This document shows positions 9,592 to 18,454 of a stretch of DNA of 64,000 bases, one piece after another (position 1 is the first letter of the stretch; each line of letters starts with the position of its first letter). The notes below the pieces were generated by a model. The model worked only from the letters and a program-made list of their open reading frames with translations. It had not been told where the DNA came from and did no database searches. The stretch is from Bog-473 sp963781955 (lineage in GTDB: Bacteria > Actinomycetota > Acidimicrobiia > Acidimicrobiales > RAAP-2), in NCBI GenBank assembly GCA_963781955.1, contig CAWAHU010000002.1, positions 930,001-994,000 on the forward strand. Reading direction: 5' to 3'. The position numbers and the translations under genes were made by a program.

Positions 9592-10869
9592 CTAGGGAAA
9601 CGAGGACGAAACGGTCAGCCCGATGTCCTGGCGCACCTGGTTGTCGGCGGCCTGCGTCGTGCCGGTCCGGTTGTGCACCTGGGAAAGCCAGGCGCTCACG
9701 CCCGTCGGGCTGACGGTGTCGAACGCTCCCAGGAAGCTAATGAGAGCCTGGAGTTGCGCTTGGTCGGTCTCGACGGCGGTCTGCATGGAGGCAGGCCAGT
9801 GGATGAAGTGCAGCTGGAAGTAGTAGAGGTTGAGCGCGGCACGGTATGGGGTGACCGCCGCGGCGACAGAGGTCGGCGTGGGCGTGCTGCCGGCGCTGAC
9901 GAACCCCTTGGTCGCCGCCGCGTTGGCCTTCTGGAGTGCCTCGGCATAGCCCTCGAACTGAGCCAGCTCTGCAGCGCTGATCGGCGCGGAGCCGTGGTGG
10001 GCGAGACTCGATGCGGGCCGGGTGGTCGTGGTCGGCGTCGACTGAGCCGAACCGGAGCCGTCTGCGACTAGCCGGATGCTCGAAATGATGATCACGACGC
10101 CGAGGATGGCGGCCAGCCCCAGCACCGCAGGCCTGACCCATGGGTGTGACCACAGGCGACGGACGGGGTCGTCGGGCGTGAGTTCGGATGCCCGCTCCGT
10201 TCCGATCCAAAGGCCCGTCTCGTCGGACGTCTCCGCAGATGTCTCCTCGAGTTCGGAGCCCAATCGTGGCTGTGGTTCGATTAACCCCGGTGGTTCGATT
10301 AACCCCGGTGGCTCGGTCGACGTCGGTGGATCGGGTCGGACGTGTCGAGGTCTCGCCTCGACAATCGACGGGGTGACGTCCGCCGTTGTGTCATGCGGGA
10401 CCGGATCGCTGGCCAGCAGCCTCGCATCCTCGCGAACCTCGGTGATCGCTGTCGCTGTGAGGTGTGACGGCGCCGATCCCGCCGCGTCGGCTTGCGGTGC
10501 AGCTACTGCCTCGATCGGCTGCGGATCCGCGTCAGCGGAAGCCGTCCGCCAGTCCCATGTCTGTATGGTCTGCCGCAACGCAGACAGCCGCTCGTCCGTG
10601 GATCCTGCCGCCGAGTCATCGACTCGGGACAGCGTCGTTCCATCGATCGGCTCCGACCGCTCCGCATTGGCTGCCCTCCGTGTGCCGTTGGCGCTCACCG
10701 TGATCGGCTCCAGTGGCACGACCAGGTGATGGTTGTGCCGCGCTCGTGTGCGATGAATAGGTCCCCGCCCGCGCCCCCACACAGGTGGAGCAACGATCGG
10801 TCGCTGCGGACTGTGGCCGGCACTCGCGTCAATGTAGCGGCCGTGGAAATCGATCAATTCGCGCTTCAC
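9592..10869 (-). CDS. Single-pass membrane protein with Pro/Thr-rich cytosolic region and extracellular domain
   Basis: Unrecognised protein of up to 425 residues. The first 240 residues are polar and proline-rich. One strong helix follows, AVLGLAAILGVVIIISSIRL near residues 245-264, then a short STPTTTTRPAS linker and an outside domain of about 140 residues. That domain is helical in character (AAELAQFEGYAEALQKANAA, LNLYYFQLHFIHWP). A six-residue PPGLIE unit is duplicated. The GTG at 10869 has no good ribosome site; an internal GTG near 10719 (VPLEPITVS) is an alternative. It is divergent from the GT2 gene at 11019. Function unknown. Confidence 0.6.
   Translation of the reverse strand: MKRELIDFHGRYIDASAGHSPQRPIVAPPVWGRGRGPIHRTRARHNHHLVVPLEPITVSANGTRRAANAERSEPIDGTTLSRVDDSAAGSTDERLSALRQTIQTWDWRTASADADPQPIEAVAAPQADAAGSAPSHLTATAITEVREDARLLASDPVPHDTTADVTPSIVEARPRHVRPDPPTSTEPPGLIEPPGLIEPQPRLGSELEETSAETSDETGLWIGTERASELTPDDPVRRLWSHPWVRPAVLGLAAILGVVIIISSIRLVADGSGSAQSTPTTTTRPASSLAHHGSAPISAAELAQFEGYAEALQKANAAATKGFVSAGSTPTPTSVAAAVTPYRAALNLYYFQLHFIHWPASMQTAVETDQAQLQALISFLGAFDTVSPTGVSAWLSQVHNRTGTTQAADNQVRQDIGLTVSSSFP
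10273..10308. repeat. Two perfect 18-bp tandem units inside the 9592-10869 gene
   Basis: The 18-base unit TGGTTCGATTAACCCCGG occurs twice without mismatch (10273-10290 and 10291-10308), with a decayed third copy starting after it. It encodes a duplicated PPGLIE on the minus strand. This looks like simple replication slippage in a low-complexity linker. Confidence 0.9.
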
Positions 10870-11006
10870 CTGAAGTTTGGGCGGTGATTACGCGGCGGTT
10901 ACTCGGATGTCACTCGCGCCCGGGAGATTCCCGCCGGCGTCACGAAAGAGGGCGGTGAACCGGGAAAGTTTGATGTAACGACCTCGAGAACGGCGGCTCT
11001 CACTGT

Positions 11007-11012
11007 TAGAGT
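11007..11012 (+). promoter_or_regulatory. -10 box of the GT2 synthase gene (leaderless)
   Basis: TAGAGT at 11007-11012 lies six bases before the GTG start at 11019. No ribosome site lies between them, so the transcript probably begins at or next to the start codon. No clear -35 box is visible. Confidence 0.5.
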
Positions 11013-11018
11013 TCGGCC

Positions 11019-12539
11019 GTGCAACCGGTCCCGATGAGTGAGGCCGAAGCTCATCTGCGACTCGAGGCGAGTGTCTCCGGCCTGGCAAACCGGGTTCCCC
11101 AGATGTCTGCGCGTAGCACCATCTCTCTGGGACAGCGGAACGTCGTCATCGCACTCATGATCGTGGTCCTCATCGGGCTAGTGATCGACGCCCAGCTGAC
11201 GGCCATTCTGATCATCGCCGAATTCACCCTGGCCTACCTGGTCGCGGTGATCTACCGCGCCTACCTCTTCACGCGGTCCTCGAAGAGCGATGCTCTCGAG
11301 GTGGTGACCGACGAGGAGGCCCTGGCCTTCCCGGACGACGAGCTGCCCTTCTACACGGTCATGATCGCCGCCTACAACGAGGCGTCGGTGATCGTGAAGC
11401 TGATCCAAAACGTTGCCGAGCTGGACTATCCGGCCGACCGGCTCGAGGTGCTCATGCTGGTCGAGGAGGACGACGAGGAGACGCTCCGTGCGCTCCGCGC
11501 CGCGAACCCCCCGCAGCAGTTCAAGCTGGTCCTGATACCGGCGGCAGACCCTCGCACCAAACCGAAAGCGCTCAACTTCGGCCTGACGCTCGCCCGGGGG
11601 GAGATCGTCGCCGTCTACGACGTCGAGGATGCGCCGGACGTCCTCCAGCTGCGTCGAGCAGCCGTGGCGCTCAGTCGGTTCGGCCCCGAGGTGGGCTGCG
11701 TGCAGGCGCAGCTCACGTACAGCAACGACTCTCAGAACATCATCACCAAGTGGTTCACCATCGAGTACGTCATGTGGTTCTCGTTCTTCCTGCCCGGCCT
11801 GTCGTCGCTCGGTGCACCGATCCCGCTCGGCGGCACCTCGAACCACTTCCGTCGCAGCGCCCTGCGAAGGCTAGGTGCGTGGGATCCATACAATGTGACC
11901 GAGGACTGTGACCTCGGGATCCGGATGTTTCGCGAGCACTACCAGATCAAGGTGCTCGCATCGCCCACGCTGGAAGAGGCCAACAGCGACTTCGTCAACT
12001 GGGTCAAGCAGCGCTCCCGCTGGTACAAGGGGTACCTGCAGACCTTCCTCATCCACCTCCGGTCTCCGCGCAGGCTCGTCCGGGAGATCGGCGCCAAGGG
12101 TTCGCTCCACCTGTGCGCCTTCGTGGGCGGTACGCCCGTCCTTGCCGCGTTGAACCCGGTCTTCTGGATCCTCACCATCATGTGGTTCGTCGGGCAGCCT
12201 CATTTCGTAAGAGAGATCTTCCCGGCACCGGTGTACTACGTCAGCCTGCTGCTGTGGGCCTTCGGCAACTTCCTGCTGTGGTACCTGACCGTGCTGACGG
12301 CCCGCCATACCAAGCCGGAAGGGTTGGTCCTGGCGGCGATGCTCGTGCCCGTCTACTGGGTGATGATGTCCGTGGCCGCGTTGAAGGCCATGTGGCAATT
12401 GGTGATGACCCCGTCTTTTTGGGAGAAGACGACCCATGGGCTCAACTCCGACTCCGATCAGTCTCACACTGGGAGGACGAAGGAATTGCTCCGCGATTCT
12501 CGTGAGCCGATAGCTGTGTCCTCGGGTGGGCCTCAATGA
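11019..12539 (+). CDS. GT2 family processive glycosyltransferase (cellulose-synthase-like)
   Basis: Membrane glycosyltransferase of 506 residues, predicted to polymerise or transfer sugars from a nucleotide sugar. Two N-terminal helices (about residues 45-80) precede a cytosolic GT-A domain. The domain begins FYTVMIAAYNEASVI, followed by AVYDVEDAPD (DxD-like), NVTEDCDLG (the TED motif) and QRSRWYKG (the QxxRW motif near residue 330). Three or more C-terminal helices follow. The motif order matches BcsA and related synthases, though no c-di-GMP PilZ domain is seen. The GTG start at 11019 is supported by the -10 box six bases upstream. The polymer is unknown; a surface polysaccharide fits the neighbouring surface genes. 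Confidence 0.85.
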   Translation: MQPVPMSEAEAHLRLEASVSGLANRVPQMSARSTISLGQRNVVIALMIVVLIGLVIDAQLTAILIIAEFTLAYLVAVIYRAYLFTRSSKSDALEVVTDEEALAFPDDELPFYTVMIAAYNEASVIVKLIQNVAELDYPADRLEVLMLVEEDDEETLRALRAANPPQQFKLVLIPAADPRTKPKALNFGLTLARGEIVAVYDVEDAPDVLQLRRAAVALSRFGPEVGCVQAQLTYSNDSQNIITKWFTIEYVMWFSFFLPGLSSLGAPIPLGGTSNHFRRSALRRLGAWDPYNVTEDCDLGIRMFREHYQIKVLASPTLEEANSDFVNWVKQRSRWYKGYLQTFLIHLRSPRRLVREIGAKGSLHLCAFVGGTPVLAALNPVFWILTIMWFVGQPHFVREIFPAPVYYVSLLLWAFGNFLLWYLTVLTARHTKPEGLVLAAMLVPVYWVMMSVAALKAMWQLVMTPSFWEKTTHGLNSDSDQSHTGRTKELLRDSREPIAVSSGGPQ

Positions 12540-12660
12540 ACCCAGCGGGTGGTCTTGCGGCCCCGTTCGGCCCGGGGGTACGGAATTTGACTCGCACGCC
12601 GGTGCCTACGGCGAAGCACACGTGCTCAGTCGTAGGGTGAACGGGCAGGCCAAGGCCTTC

Positions 12661-14463
12661 TCATGTGACTCGGTTTGAGTGACCGAGCACGCGGAAGAGA
12701 CGGAGCTCGGGGCACGTGCCGCCCGCCGGGAATTGGTGTACCAGCTTGGTGAAGCCGTCTCCCGTGCTCCACAGGCTGGGGTACTCGGAGTTCGTGGCAG
12801 TGAGGTTGCCAAGGTAATGCGCAGGGTCGGCCTCCAAGATGTAGTGGGTATGAAACGTGATCGGATCGGCCAGGATGCGCTGGAAGTCCCGGTCGTTCGG
12901 GATCACGAAGAGCTTGGGCTGGCTGATCGTCGTGAGAATTTCGGGTACACACGGCGAAAAGTTGTCGACGACGATGTCTCCGTCGGGGAGGCGCAGGCCG
13001 GCGAAGTAGCTGCTCAGCGTCAGGATATGAGGGTAGAATTCCTCATATCCTCGATCGGAGGCGCTCAGAGGCGGCGAATGGAAGATGAATCCGAGCTGAT
13101 GGGTCTCTTCGTTGCCGAGATGCGGGTTGAACATGGCGGCCGTAGTGGTCACGGTCGCCGGGATCATGACTACCAGAACGAGGCCGACTGCAGCCAGAGA
13201 GCGAGTGGCGCGACCGCCCGGGCGCGATGGTCGTGTTCCCACACGCTGTCTGATCAGGGCCTGACCAGAGGTCTGCATGGCCGTCACGAGGCTGCCGATC
13301 AGCAGGACTTCGAGGGGAACGGTCATGATGTAGAACCGGAACCAGGGAAAGACGGTGTTGTCCAGGTATGCCAGGATGTCGAACCCCATCGCTCCCCCGA
13401 GCACGGCCAGGGGAGCCAACACCCTCAGATCCCGTCTGACCAAAGCCACTGCCAAAGAAGCCATGAGCACGATGGGTAGCAATGGTCCGTACGCGCCGAT
13501 GGCGTGGGCCTCAAAGAGCACCCGGTCGTAGAGCGTCAGCGCTCTTAGGTGTGCGTCATGCAATTGGCTCGTGTTGCCGTAGGCCGACGAGAACTGCCCG
13601 GCGAAGGCTCCGGTGATCACGTAGCTCGTGATGGCCCAGCCTGCTGCGGCGGTCAAGGCCGGGGCAGCAAAGATGGTCACGTCTGACATGGCCGTTCTCA
13701 GCCGTGACGGTCGGCGTCCGTCGGCACGCGAATAGCTGACCGCCGCCACGGCGAAGGTTCCCGCCATGACGGCCCCTGCGGCCTCGTTACGGGCCAGGTA
13801 GGAGACGCCCAGCACGACCGCGGCATAGGCCAGCGACCGGAGATCGCCTCTGCGTACCCATCGCAACAGGTAGCGGGTGGACGCGACCAGTGTGAAGATG
13901 TAGAGGCCTTCGCTCATCCCGTTGCCGGCGTAATAGAGGATCATCGGGTTCAGGGCGAAGCACGTTGTGAGGACCAGACGGAGTGTTCCGCTCACCCCCC
14001 ATTCGCGCAACGCAGCGCAGATCTGGTAGACGGCGCCGGCCATGGCGAGCGCACTGACCAGGCTCCCGGCCATGTCGTTATGGGAGAGGGCCGGCCAGAG
14101 GTGGTTCCCGAGCAGGAACACCAGATCGGCGATCGATTGCAGCGGCGTCCAAACGAACCCGACTGCAGCCAGATGGGGGTCGCGGGAATAGAGGACGTAG
14201 AAGCCGTTGGCCATCCGGGAGAAGGCATCGCCGGCGAAGGTCCGGTACTTGAAATCGAGCAGGAAGGCGACGACCAGGTAGATGCCGACGGCAAGGAGAA
14301 AGACGATGCGTCCTTCTCTGACCAGACGACGGCCCGGGACGCGCTCCTCGCCCGGGCCAACCGGGCGCGCATCAGGACGTTGGGGGACCCCCGTCCACTC
14401 GCCGGAGGTCTGGACCGGGGCTTCCGGTTCACGAATCAGGGTCGACCCGGCGCTGTGCTCCAT
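12661..14463 (-). CDS. Polytopic membrane glycosyltransferase-like protein
   Basis: A 600-residue integral membrane protein with about ten helices, starting with FLLAVGIYLVVAFLLDFKYR, and a large external C-terminal domain (from about residue 440). The first external loop has TFAGDAFSRMANGFYVLYSR, where the D-A-x-x-R pattern sits where GT39 / GT-C enzymes keep their catalytic acid. The overall architecture resembles GT-C polyprenyl-phosphate-sugar transferases, but I cannot name a family. It is the last gene of a minus-strand run with 14497 and 15066 (33-base gap). It is convergent with the GT2 gene. Confidence 0.65.
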   Translation of the reverse strand: MEHSAGSTLIREPEAPVQTSGEWTGVPQRPDARPVGPGEERVPGRRLVREGRIVFLLAVGIYLVVAFLLDFKYRTFAGDAFSRMANGFYVLYSRDPHLAAVGFVWTPLQSIADLVFLLGNHLWPALSHNDMAGSLVSALAMAGAVYQICAALREWGVSGTLRLVLTTCFALNPMILYYAGNGMSEGLYIFTLVASTRYLLRWVRRGDLRSLAYAAVVLGVSYLARNEAAGAVMAGTFAVAAVSYSRADGRRPSRLRTAMSDVTIFAAPALTAAAGWAITSYVITGAFAGQFSSAYGNTSQLHDAHLRALTLYDRVLFEAHAIGAYGPLLPIVLMASLAVALVRRDLRVLAPLAVLGGAMGFDILAYLDNTVFPWFRFYIMTVPLEVLLIGSLVTAMQTSGQALIRQRVGTRPSRPGGRATRSLAAVGLVLVVMIPATVTTTAAMFNPHLGNEETHQLGFIFHSPPLSASDRGYEEFYPHILTLSSYFAGLRLPDGDIVVDNFSPCVPEILTTISQPKLFVIPNDRDFQRILADPITFHTHYILEADPAHYLGNLTATNSEYPSLWSTGDGFTKLVHQFPAGGTCPELRLFRVLGHSNRVT

Positions 14464-14496
14464 GCACTCGCCCAGCTCTCGGTTTGGATCGGTGGT

Positions 14497-15069
14497 CTAC
14501 GACGCGAGGGCCGGAGTCATCTCCGTCCATCGCGTTCCGAGGACTCCGGCCACCCTTTTCGCAATCCTCGAACGATGGCTCTCGTCGCCGAAATCCGGGA
14601 TAGCATCCGCCACGCTGAAGGAGAAGAAGGGTTCCTCCTCGTGGATGGTTGCGGAAGTGCCGTCGTCGCCAAAGGCAACAGAATGGTCTTCTGTGGACAT
14701 GGACGACGTTTCTGCAACGCGCAGGTCATCATCCTCGAAGACTCCGCCGCACTTCCGAGTCGCAATGACGACGGCCCGTCCAATTGCCCGTTCAATGGGG
14801 CGAATGCCGGCGACGGATGTCACAAGCGCTTCCCAGTCGATGGCCTCGTGGCCCCGACGATCGACCCCTGGCACGTCCGCATGTGCGGCTGCCAGGTGCG
14901 TCACGAAATCGCGAACCAGGTCGAATGATCGGAGCTTACGAGACTGGTTGGAGAATGCGGCTGCTTCCCTCGTCGCCGACGCAGAATGGCTCGACTGACC
15001 GAGGTGATATTCCTTCGGCACACCGGTAGTTCCAGGGCGCGTTGTCAGCGTATTCAAAGCGCTCTTCAC
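14497..15069 (-). CDS. Hypothetical protein, 190 aa
   Basis: No family recognised. The product is soluble, with no signal peptide or membrane helix, and acidic in its second half (TSSMSTEDHSVAFGDDGTSA). It starts with GTG at 15069, overlapping the stop of the coiled-coil gene (GTGA), so it is translationally coupled to it. The fact that the upstream and downstream genes encode a coiled-coil protein and a membrane glycosyltransferase suggests a shared role in envelope assembly, by context only. Codon use is less GC-biased than in the housekeeping region. Confidence 0.55.
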   Translation of the reverse strand: MKSALNTLTTRPGTTGVPKEYHLGQSSHSASATREAAAFSNQSRKLRSFDLVRDFVTHLAAAHADVPGVDRRGHEAIDWEALVTSVAGIRPIERAIGRAVVIATRKCGGVFEDDDLRVAETSSMSTEDHSVAFGDDGTSATIHEEEPFFSFSVADAIPDFGDESHRSRIAKRVAGVLGTRWTEMTPALAS

Positions 15070-15797
15070 CCATTGCCGGTGCTTGTCGTCTGACGCGCAC
15101 CTCCCGCGTTCACATATTCTTGCCGTACGTCCCTCGACCCCACTGGGAATGGGTCGATGCCGCTCACCAGTGTTTCTTTGGCCGGAGTGAGCGTCGCATT
15201 CAGGGCGCCCAATTCCTGGAGCAGTGCAGCGTTGACGGTGGTGAAGCCCGCGATGGCCGACTGCAGATCCTGGGCAGCCTGCGTTGATGCGTGCTCCGAA
15301 TGCTGGGCCAGTCGGCGCATCTCCTGGGCCTCCGCTGTTGCTTCGGCCAGGATCTGTTTGGCTTTCGACTCAGCTTCACGAAGGATCTCGTGGACTTGGA
15401 CCTCGAGTCTCGCCAGTGCGTCGTCGGAGAATTGCTGCGCCTCGACGAACAGCCGCCCGATTTCGATTTCCGTCGTCTCCACCTTCGTCGCGCTGCTGAG
15501 ACGGGCGTTGGCCTGCGCAAGCCGGCCCTGCAGCTCCTCGATCGTGCTGGCGATCGTGTGCAGTTCGGAATTGGCCCATTCCACGTCCGTGTCCGGCGCC
15601 CCCCCCAGTCCTGTCGCGTCGCCGTCCGTGGCGAAGGCAGGGCTCGGAGGTGGTGTGCTCTGGTGGACGTCGCGAGGAGTATCCGGAACCCCGAAATCGG
15701 AATCGACAAGGCTGGTGCCCACGCCCACCTTTGTTATCCGCGTCCGGTCCATTCGACAAGGCGGAACTCGAAGGTTTTCCTTCCCGTTCACGGTCAC
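15066..15797 (-). CDS. Coiled-coil protein (DivIVA-like character)
   Basis: A 243-residue soluble protein. Residues 1-70 are polar. Residues from about 75 to 200 form a long heptad-rich coiled coil (IASTIEELQGRLAQANARLS, VHEILREAESKAKQILAEAT). The AESKAKQILAEA pattern resembles the second coiled coil of actinobacterial DivIVA / Wag31 or SepF-associated proteins, but the conserved N-terminal DivIVA membrane-binding motif is missing. It might be a scaffold for polar or septal envelope enzymes. It is the first gene of the minus-strand run 15797-12661. Start GTG 15797; ribosome site unclear. Confidence 0.6.
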   Translation of the reverse strand: MTVNGKENLRVPPCRMDRTRITKVGVGTSLVDSDFGVPDTPRDVHQSTPPPSPAFATDGDATGLGGAPDTDVEWANSELHTIASTIEELQGRLAQANARLSSATKVETTEIEIGRLFVEAQQFSDDALARLEVQVHEILREAESKAKQILAEATAEAQEMRRLAQHSEHASTQAAQDLQSAIAGFTTVNAALLQELGALNATLTPAKETLVSGIDPFPVGSRDVRQEYVNAGGARQTTSTGNG

Positions 15798-15950
15798 GTA
15801 AGGTGGGAAACGCCCACGTCACTCTCAGGATGTGTCCTCGGCGGATGTCGTCGCGCTCGACGGGCGAAACTGCGCGCTTCTGCGGCGAAGCTCGTCACTG
15901 GTTCTCCGGCTTGATCTCAAGGTCTTTCGGCGGCACGCTGAGCGATCGTC

Positions 15951-16727
15951 ATGCCGAATCAGACCACTGGTTGGAGATCCGATCCCTACGGTGCCCACGA
16001 GCTCCGATTCTTCGCCGCAGACGGCACGCCGACCCTGCTCGTCATGGACGGAGGGGAGACCTCGTACCACCGACCTCCGATGGCCGAGCCATCACCGGCT
16101 TCCGAGCCTGTGACATCACCGCCTGAGGAGGAACCATCGGCGCCCGGCCCAACGTCTAGTCCCGCCCCATCACCAACAGGAGCCGACTCGGGCCCGGTGG
16201 AGTCCGCACGTGTTGGATCGGACGGAGGATCCGAGCACGGCCGCCCGAAATCGCCCATCCGACCCCGCAAGCTCGCGTACGCGGCGGTGGTCACCGCGTT
16301 GGTCTTGAGCGGGTTGGGTCTGGCGTACGTCCAATTCCTCCGCACCGGTACACGGCATTCGGGACCCGCCCTGGGTGCGACGACCACGGCGCCGGCTCGT
16401 CGGACGACGACGACGACCACGATCATCGTGCCTGTGCCCTCCGCGCTAAAGCCCGATGCCGAGTCTGCGGCCACCGCTCTAGTGTCGAGTTGGTCTACGG
16501 GGAACAGAGCCGAGGCGCTCACCGTGGCGACCCCATCGGCTGTCGCCGCCCTCTTCGCCGTGCGTTACCCGACTGGGTTGGCAGAAGATCGCGGGTGCAG
16601 CACCTCGTTCATGCCGATCGTGTGCACGTTTGGGCCTCCCGGGGGTGCAGATCCCAATGACCCGATCTACGAGATCTACGTCTTGCAAGCCCCCGGAGGC
16701 TGGTACGTGAGTTCGGTCAAGGTCTAG
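15951..16727 (+). CDS. Single-pass membrane protein with DUF2510-like N-terminus
   Basis: A 258-residue protein. The N-terminus TTGWRSDPYGAHELRFFAAD resembles the DUF2510 motif (GWYPDPxGxxxxRYWDG) found at cytosolic ends of many actinobacterial membrane proteins. A Pro/Ser-rich linker leads to one helix (LAYAAVVTALVLSGLGLAYV, about residues 108-127). Then come a poly-Thr stretch and an external domain of about 100 residues with two Cys (GCSTSFMPIVCTFGPP). Function unknown. The 3' neighbour at 16873 has the same overall build. It is divergent from the coiled-coil gene. Confidence 0.65.
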   Translation: MPNQTTGWRSDPYGAHELRFFAADGTPTLLVMDGGETSYHRPPMAEPSPASEPVTSPPEEEPSAPGPTSSPAPSPTGADSGPVESARVGSDGGSEHGRPKSPIRPRKLAYAAVVTALVLSGLGLAYVQFLRTGTRHSGPALGATTTAPARRTTTTTTIIVPVPSALKPDAESAATALVSSWSTGNRAEALTVATPSAVAALFAVRYPTGLAEDRGCSTSFMPIVCTFGPPGGADPNDPIYEIYVLQAPGGWYVSSVKV

Positions 16728-16872
16728 GAGAGCCGGCGGTTCCCCGGGAGTTCCCCGACCGTTCACCAGTACGACACGCAGGTTCACGTGACCGCTCGGC
16801 TCCCACGCTCATGCGGACATGTCGTGACGTGGCCGCCTTGACGGAGAAGAGAATTCCGGCCACCGTTTACCC

Positions 16873-17583
16873 ATGCCGCCACTGAATCCCTCCAGTAACG
16901 GTACGGGCTCCGATCCGGGTCCGTCGGGACTCGCATCGAACGGCGATGACCCCATGCCCAACCCGGGCGAGTTGAATATCAAGGAGAAGCGAGCCTGGAA
17001 GACGTGGCAGCTCGGTGCCGGGATGGTGGCGGCCGCCCTCTTCGGGATGGCATTGAACTACCACGCTGTCGGAGCGTCGTCGTCGTCTTCCTCGTCGAGT
17101 GCTCCGGCGTACAAGCTGCCGACCTCGGGGTCGACCACGACGACGGCACCGTCTTCCGCCAGTGGCGCGAGTGGCTCAACCACTACGACGGCTGCAGGCG
17201 GATCCACCACGACGACGGCGGCTGGCGGCTCGACGACGGCAACGAGCTCACCGTCGACGCCGACGACGGCCGCAACCGGACAAGCACGCGTGCTCCTGGG
17301 CCCGACGCAGTTGCAGGGCAATTGGACCAGCCCAACGTTCACAACGACCGCGGCCAATTGGAACATCGGCTGGGCGTTCAGGTGCGCCCCTGCTCCAGCG
17401 GCTGGGGCGTCGTTCCAGGTGTTCGTCACGCCCGCCGGATCTTCTCCGACCGGGACTCCCGCAATCAGCGAAACCGGGCCGACAGGGCAGTCGGTGACGG
17501 CACAGTCCTCAACGGGATCCCAGACATTGGTGGTGCAAGCCCCGCCAAGCTGCACCTGGGTCGTCAAGATCACCGGTTCGTAG
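16873..17583 (+). CDS. Single-pass exported protein with Ser/Thr-rich repeat linker
   Basis: A 236-residue protein. A cytosolic N-terminus of 48 residues precedes a helix (LGAGMVAAALFGMALNYHAV) and a poly-Ser stretch. A low-complexity linker with repeated GGSTTTTAA units follows, probably O-glycosylated or wall-spanning. A C-terminal domain of about 110 residues with two Cys (AFRCAPAP, PPSCTWVVKI) looks beta-rich. No family recognised. An earlier in-frame start is not apparent; ATG 16873 lacks a strong ribosome site. It lies 145 bases after the DUF2510-like gene. Confidence 0.6.
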   Translation: MPPLNPSSNGTGSDPGPSGLASNGDDPMPNPGELNIKEKRAWKTWQLGAGMVAAALFGMALNYHAVGASSSSSSSSAPAYKLPTSGSTTTTAPSSASGASGSTTTTAAGGSTTTTAAGGSTTATSSPSTPTTAATGQARVLLGPTQLQGNWTSPTFTTTAANWNIGWAFRCAPAPAAGASFQVFVTPAGSSPTGTPAISETGPTGQSVTAQSSTGSQTLVVQAPPSCTWVVKITGS

Positions 17584-17687
17584 TCGTACCCGGCCCGCGG
17601 CACTCGATGTTCAATCCGCGGCTTTCCTCGGATCGCCGGAGCGGAGCGACATTGTCGACGTGCCTGCGTTCGAGCGAGCCCGGGCAG

Positions 17688-18122
17688 TTAGCGTTCCCCG
17701 GAGCCGGTAGCTGGAGGCTCGAGGTGGGCCAGTCTGGTATCGAGGTCATCGAAAAAGTTGTAGTTCCGGTCCGGTGAATCGCCCTCGGTAGGTTCGGGGT
17801 GCCGCACCTCGCCGACAACATCCTGCATTGCTGGCTCCCTAACAGTGTCCGCGTCCATCTCCGGAGTGCCCGTGTCCATCCCCTCGGCTGCACGCGCCTG
17901 AGGTGCGACTGACGTGATGTGGGGACCGGGATGCGCCGGCAGACGTTGATCCGGGATCTCGAGGAACTCGACGTGTGGAGACACCTCGCCCGTCGTGCCA
18001 ACAGCGTCGGGGTGCTCCCGTCGCACATCGCGCACCTTGGACATCAGCAACTCGTTACACCCGGTCAGTGCGTGGAGCACATCAGTGAGATCGGGAATCG
18101 ATTCGCTACTGGGATTCTCCAT
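17688..18122 (-). CDS. Hypothetical protein, 144 aa
   Basis: Unrecognised soluble protein. ATG 18122 is preferred because the protein then begins MENPSSESIPDLTDVLHALT, whereas the longer frame to 18293 adds a basic, proline-rich extension that looks non-coding. The sequence is acidic and polar, with no signal peptide. The C-terminus contains NYNFFDDLDTRLAHLEPP. It stands alone on the minus strand between two plus-strand surface-gene groups. Existence is moderately supported by composition only. Confidence 0.4.
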   Translation of the reverse strand: MENPSSESIPDLTDVLHALTGCNELLMSKVRDVRREHPDAVGTTGEVSPHVEFLEIPDQRLPAHPGPHITSVAPQARAAEGMDTGTPEMDADTVREPAMQDVVGEVRHPEPTEGDSPDRNYNFFDDLDTRLAHLEPPATGSGER

Positions 18123-18454
18123 AACGGATGCCCCATCTCCGAGACCGGACAGCGGATGCGGACACGGTCTCAAACTCGGAAACCGCCCGGCTCTTCTCCG
18201 GGTGGGCAATCGAAAGGTGGGGAATGTAGGCCATTCCTGAAGGGGAGGCAATTCGGGTGAACAGTTCGTGACGGGCTCGGGACGAGCGCGCAATCAGTAG
18301 GTGTTTTGTTTGTGTCACCAGGGGTGTTTGCTTGAGCACGCCTCGCAGACGTGGCAAAAAGCACGTGGTGAGTAACGAACCCGCCAGCCGTCCCGCTTCG
18401 CACGTCCACCCTCAGATGAGCCGCACGTCCACCGCCAGCGTAAGGAGCCGCTAG
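18123..18454. other. Upstream region of the surface locus
   Basis: A spacer of 332 bases, divergent between the hypothetical gene and the first surface gene. It contains a locally AT-richer patch (18300-18332, GTTTTGTTTGTG region) and a poly-A run near 18355. It ends in the ribosome site AAGGAG at 18442-18447. The promoter of the locus should lie here, but I could not assign clear -35 and -10 boxes or a Pho box. Confidence 0.4.

Noticed and set aside
10273..10308. GGTTCGATTAACC resembling a tRNA T-arm
   Set aside because: It is a tandem 18-base coding repeat with no acceptor or anticodon arms nearby.
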